From: Paragonimus skrjabini miyazakii
Taxonomy: Eukaryota; Platyhelminthes; Trematoda; Plagiorchiida; Troglotrematidae
DNA: 64,000 nucleotides
NCBI GenBank assembly: GCA_014338405.1
Contig: JTDE01000218.1
Span: 231,675 to 295,674, forward strand
Reading direction: 5' to 3'
A program made the translations under genes and the position numbers. Of this stretch, positions 60,291 to 64,000 are shown piece by piece (position 1 is the first letter of the stretch; every line of letters starts with the position of its first letter). Below the pieces are notes generated by a model. That model did not search any database. It was not told where the DNA came from and saw only the letters and a list, made by a program, of their open reading frames with translations.

Positions 60291-61435
60291 TGTATGCGGT
60301 CTCATTGCAGTACGTACCAATACCCCCGTTCTCTTTGCAGACCTCGCCCCAGACTGTAGACCGAAAACCACTAAATCTGGACGTCACACGCTTGAAGATA
60401 GACCTTTTATTCAATACGCAATATAAGGACTACTCGAAGAAAGTATCATCGAACCATTTAAAGCTCCCTGACGAGCCCAATTACTCGCTACCATCAACGA
60501 ACATCTGAAAACAAATTGTGGTTAACTAACCAGCCAAACAATCAACAGCCTTACATTGACGCGTATTCTTTGCTAAGAATGGTCAATAGGGTGAACAAAA
60601 AAGCTCACAACCAGTTTTTCAGCGATCTTCGTTTCGAAAATGGATAACCTCGGATTCCCATGGCGAAAAGTGATAAAATCTATACGATATTCGAAGTGTA
60701 CAACAACCCTGACCAGTTTTGACGTACACCCAACGGAATTACTAATGGGGTTGCACACTTTCAACAAACCATTAAGTAAATTATGAGACAGAACTTTTAC
60801 CTGGGTTGATACAGTCCGTAGTAATAACCCTCCGATGCACGATGAGGGAAGCTTCTCAGTTACAGATGGAAAGGATCATTTGACAGTGAATGATGAAAAA
60901 AATGCCTTTTCGCAACCCAGACAATTATTCTGATGGACTACCAAATTCCTAAACAAATAATGAAATCAAATCCGGAACGGTCTAAATCTCTTCAGAAATT
61001 GAAAACCCTTCTCATGACGTGAAATCACGAGTAGTGGACATGTCTGCCCATTAGCCCCAATGGATATACAAGTCTACAGGTAAAATTTGTCCTTAGTTCA
61101 TAATGAAATCATTCCGGTCCCTGAAGCTTCCGTTTTTTGAAACCCTCAAAAACGAATGTAACACCTCTTACATTGCAATCTTTTTTTGAGAGCCCATTAT
61201 ATTACTTAACACTGTCATTCTCTCATATAAATGGAGTGTGCACAATCATAAACGCTCCTCGGAAGTAAGATATATTTCACAGGTAATACGGACCAGAATT
61301 CTGATGCATTTATGTACGAATTCGATCACATACAACAAGTTTCAGAGAACTACAAAACACAACAGCGGTATGTAGGACTTCCGTCACTTTGTTTCAATGT
61401 CGTCTTCAGACTTGGCGGTGACAACAAAGCGGCCG
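60291..61435 (+). pseudogene. Gypsy reverse transcriptase and RNase H, decayed
   Basis: Readable across frames: ADLAPDCRPKTTKSGRHTLE (about 60340-60400), EESIIEPFKAP (about 60438-60470, family IIEPS-SPW), SQTINSLT (about 60533), IYTIFEVYNNPDQF (about 60680-60720), NGVAHFQQTIK (about 60748-60780), NPERSKSL (about 60970), then the RNase H end with FMYEFDHIQQVSENYKTQQR (about 61311-61371) and DNKAAEKISRRFYSS (about 61420). The YLDD active-site box is not recognisable. Many stops and frameshifts. Confidence 0.7.
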
Positions 61436-62560
61436 AGAAGATCTCCCGACGTTTCTACTCCAGTGTACTTACTGTTAGAGGCTAGCCTGTGTATGAAACC
61501 CCCTGTTATCCTGATGTAACTCAAATGGCCGAATTTTCTGGTACGAAAAATCCACCGCTTTCTGATGAGACTAAAGCCAAAACACAACAATGCCATTCAT
61601 GTGCTGCATTCAAATTGCGATTTATTAAGCCATCAAGGGGAAACCGGAACTTGAAAGACTCGACATATATTTCAAAGGCACATCACGCCCAAGGATTTGC
61701 ACAAATAATTGCTGCTAACTGACGATGAATTTCTGCGTTTTTCCTCTGTATACCGGTGTTCTGAGAAGTCTTTGACCACAGTCACTTCTCGTAAACCTAC
61801 CATCCTTGTTTGGCACGCATGCCTTCATTCATTCCTAGCAAAGCCTACCTTTCATGTCTGACAAGTTGACTAAATTCTTGCACGAATGAAGTATCGCGAT
61901 AGGCCAGACGGCCGCGTTTAACCCACAGTGCAATGGGCAAGTGGAACGGTTAAACGAAACTTTGTGGAAAACCATCAATCTTGTTCTGCAATCGAGAGGA
62001 ATGCAATTTGTTCAGTGAAAATCAGGCCTAATTGAGGATTAGCATTCTATTAAGTCTCTTTTATGTACTGCTACAAGCGCCACGCTGCATGAAACAACGT
62101 CTGTGTACAATCGAAAGCCATTTTCAGGTGTTTCTGTCTCTTCCTGGCTACTTATTCCTAAGCTCCTCTTTATAAGACAAAATAGTCTATCGCTTAAACG
62201 CAATCCCCAGTTACGGAAGTTAAGTTTCATGGACGCAATCCACCGTACGTTCGTGTTAGGCTTTCAAATGAGCACACAGAGACCGTAACTGTGTCTACTG
62301 CCCTAGTAATGGTACAAAAAGCCAGCTTACAACAAAAACCAGCTAATTTACTTCCCGATACATGTGAACCATCACCCGCAGAAACGAATCAGGAATCGTG
62401 CAAGACTCGCCAAAGTACACACACCTTAGTAACATGGAACATTTAGAGAACCCATGAATTCAACAACAAAGCGCACGACTAAGCTGCTTACGTAAAAGAG
62501 CAGTGTGATGGTCATCAATACTGGTTTTTCCCGTCGTAAAATTTCCATTAACACATAACT
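61436..62560 (+). pseudogene. Gypsy integrase, catalytic triad destroyed
   Basis: The start reads YPDVTQMAEF then CHSCAAFKLRFIKPS (about 61590-61635), the second half of the HHCC zinc domain. In the core, LDIYFKG has Tyr where the first catalytic Asp is expected. In IHS-stop-QSLPFMSDK the second Asp codon is a TAG (61836-61838). AAFNPQCNGQVERLNETLWK (about 61912-61971) keeps the Glu. The C-terminal part is readable as HSIKSLLCTATSATLHE (about 62045-62095) and NPPYVRVRLSNEHTETVTVS (about 62235-62300). Frameshifts near 61740 and 62020. The residual frame may run on to about 62420, before the region loses coding character. Confidence 0.8.
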
Positions 62561-63099
62561 GAACAACAGCAGGAAAGAATATGACAATTATTGATCTACT
62601 GATGGATGACAGAAGACCATGGTTCATATTAATCGATCATTCACAACTGACGGCAGCTAGAACATTCCCTACAACTCTTTTCAGACAGCCTTTCTTGAAA
62701 AGCATTAGAATCGAGTCTCGTTTTTATAAGAGCTCGTTAGGAGTGTATGCCCTTGTCATGACCTGGATTAGAATCCCGACCACACATTTAGGAAGCAACC
62801 GTGTTGCCCGCTGACTTACTGAATTCGGATTAGACATGGCCAGATTATCACAAATGAACGTTCGGCCACATTCGAATAGGGTTGACTGGAAAATACTATC
62901 GCCTCCGTATCATTTGCATATCTGGAAACTCACCGTTTCAGCGGACATTTGGTGTCCGCAGAGCAACAAAGCCTAACTCTTGGGTCGCCTTTCTAATCAC
63001 GATTGACCGTTCTTGATACTCGTATTTACCACCCCACGACCTCCGAACAAATGACAAGACGAAACGAGCACGGACGACAACATAAGCTAAATCAGGGTG
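62561..63099. other. Spacer between two gypsy elements, possibly LTR sequence
   Basis: No domain is recognised. By position it should hold the 3' LTR of the first gypsy element and/or the 5' LTR and primer-binding site of the second. I could not identify a TG...CA pair, a polypurine tract or a tRNA-complementary site. Confidence 0.35.
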
Positions 63100-64000
63100 G
63101 TTACTCCAAACTTCACTTCTTTAATAAAGTGAAGTTTGTAGCTGACTGTTACATGGACGATTCATGTCCGTGGTTGAGATTCACAGAACTGTCTCTATGT
63201 GGCATAATGTTTCTACCCGTGTCGAAAAGCACCACCAAAAACAAAAAAACTGAGGGGCATATGTGATTCCACTAGATTGAGGCCGTCTTTACCAACAGGC
63301 GGATAACATCATAATTGGTGCAATCTCCTCCCTTTGATGTCGTTGCAGAAGTAGAAGATCTGCTGGAATCAGTCCCGTCCGATTTTCCCTATACCATTTT
63401 GATAGACGCCATCATAAAATGGACTGGAAAATCAGAAGCTAAACTGCTACATGACTTGTTCAACTCTGTCGAGCTAGGCGTCCGGTACCCATCCCAATTG
63501 TTACGTTATATGAGGCTTTTTAGGCTCGTGGAAGCTCGATGACGCCATCTTGAAGCGGTTGTGGGCGGAAAAGCTACCGGCTGCGTTGCAACGCATTTTG
63601 GCCGTCATGGATGATGGTAGCTCAGTTGACAAATCGGCAGTTCTTGCGGACAAAGTGTCAGAAACCTCTCCCTCACAACCGGCGTGCGCCGCAAACATAA
63701 CTGTCCCCACGTCCTTCCCTTCAGTCTCAAGTACTGATGTTGGCCTAAAACTTTTGAAAGAGAAGATGTGCCATCGTATGGACAGTATAGTCATGCAGAT
63801 CAATGAGCTGAGAAAGCATCCACCCAGAAACCGTGCACGATCTGCATGATCTAACTCCCCGAGTCCATCAAGGTGGTGTTGGTACCACCAAAACTTTCGA
63901 CACAAAGCGAAGAAGTGCACCCAACCGTGCACGTTTCGAACCCGCCAAGCGTCACCGTCAAACCGGCAAGCCAGCCACTAACGGCGACGACTGTCGCTGG
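63100..64000 (+). mobile_element. Second gypsy element: CsRn1-like Gag, decayed, runs off the window
   Basis: Gag reads in segments: an N-terminal part from about 63150, then FDVVAEVEDLLESVPSDFPY (about 63336-63395), KWTGKSEAKLLHDLFNSVEL (about 63417-63476), PSQLLRYMR. After a frameshift near 63520 it continues with ILKRLWAEKLPAALQRILA (about 63547-63603) through to an in-frame TGA at 63847. In the same frame beyond that stop lies CWYH-Q-FRHKAKKC-QPC (63877-63930), the unusual Cys-His-Cys-Cys finger described for Gag of the CsRn1 family of flukes. The element continues past the right end, so pol is not visible. One stop and at least two frameshifts make this copy defective. Confidence 0.8.

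Larger units (their letters stand above)
59234..62560 (+). mobile_element. Ty3/gypsy LTR retrotransposon internal region, decayed (gag-protease-RT-RNase H-integrase)
   Basis: All domains appear in the expected gag-pro-RT-RH-IN order on the plus strand (separate entries). The frame changes many times and key catalytic residues are lost, so this is a fossil of about 3.3 kb. No flanking LTRs were identified; the 5' side abuts RTE copy C. The sequence style (CCHC-type Gag knuckles, DTG protease, HHCC-type integrase start, SLLCTATSATLHE near the integrase C-terminus) is that of gypsy elements widespread in flukes. It differs from the Gag at 63 kb, so at least two gypsy families are present. Confidence 0.85.

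Noticed and set aside
59977..60414. 145-codon minus-strand ORF
   Set aside because: It is antisense to the gypsy protease and RT start, which are recognisable on the plus strand; it has no domain of its own.
1..64000. CRISPR arrays, operons, rRNA genes or other prokaryotic features
   Set aside because: None seen; the sequence is clearly eukaryotic and repeat-rich.

Overview
The window looks like a repeat-rich nuclear contig from a flatworm, most likely a digenean trematode (fluke). The grounds are eukaryotic architecture (sparse coding, a secretory-pathway gene, scaffolding gaps of exactly 100 N) and a mix of mobile elements known from trematodes: RTE and CR1 non-LTR elements, Penelope-like elements with GIY-YIG, an R2-type element, and Ty3/gypsy elements including one with a CsRn1-type Gag finger. 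The species is not claimed; no database search was possible.

Layout. 0.7-2.1 kb: 3' half of an R2-type LINE (+). 8.0-8.8 kb: Penelope-like relic (+). 9.8-13.0 kb: nearly complete but decayed CR1 LINE (+) containing the first N gap. 13.3-15.15 kb: RTE LINE (-). 15.2-26.2 kb: anonymous unique-looking DNA with a few exon-like ORFs. 26.2-26.5 kb: second Penelope GIY-YIG relic. 30.8-32.1 kb: second CR1/Rex-like LINE (+). 32.66-33.15 kb: a paired, inverted tRNA-derived element containing the second N gap. 39.0-42.1 kb: RTE-like LINE with a C-terminal zinc finger (+). 44.05 kb: polypurine tract plus putative LTR start. 48.6-49.3 kb: the only intact cellular gene, an intronless p24-gamma/TMED protein (-). 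51.2-53.1 kb: RTE (-) interrupted by a second paired tRNA-derived element. 54.9-59.2 kb: three RTE copies, one nested in another and one in opposite orientation. 59.2-62.6 kb: decayed gypsy gag-pro-RT-RH-IN (+). 63.1 kb to the end: Gag of a second, CsRn1-like gypsy element running off the window.

All recognised transposon ORFs carry stops, frameshifts or lost catalytic residues, so the locus is a transposon graveyard with one cellular gene that still reads intact. The most novel-looking structure is the pair of related units at about 32.66-33.15 and 51.97-52.30 kb. Each consists of two outward-reading tRNA-derived SINE arms flanking a spacer that is itself similar between the two loci, which suggests a single compound (fold-back) mobile unit rather than chance SINE pairs.

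LINE and gypsy calls rest on reading the translations against remembered family patterns, not on searches. Boundaries are approximate unless a motif position is given.
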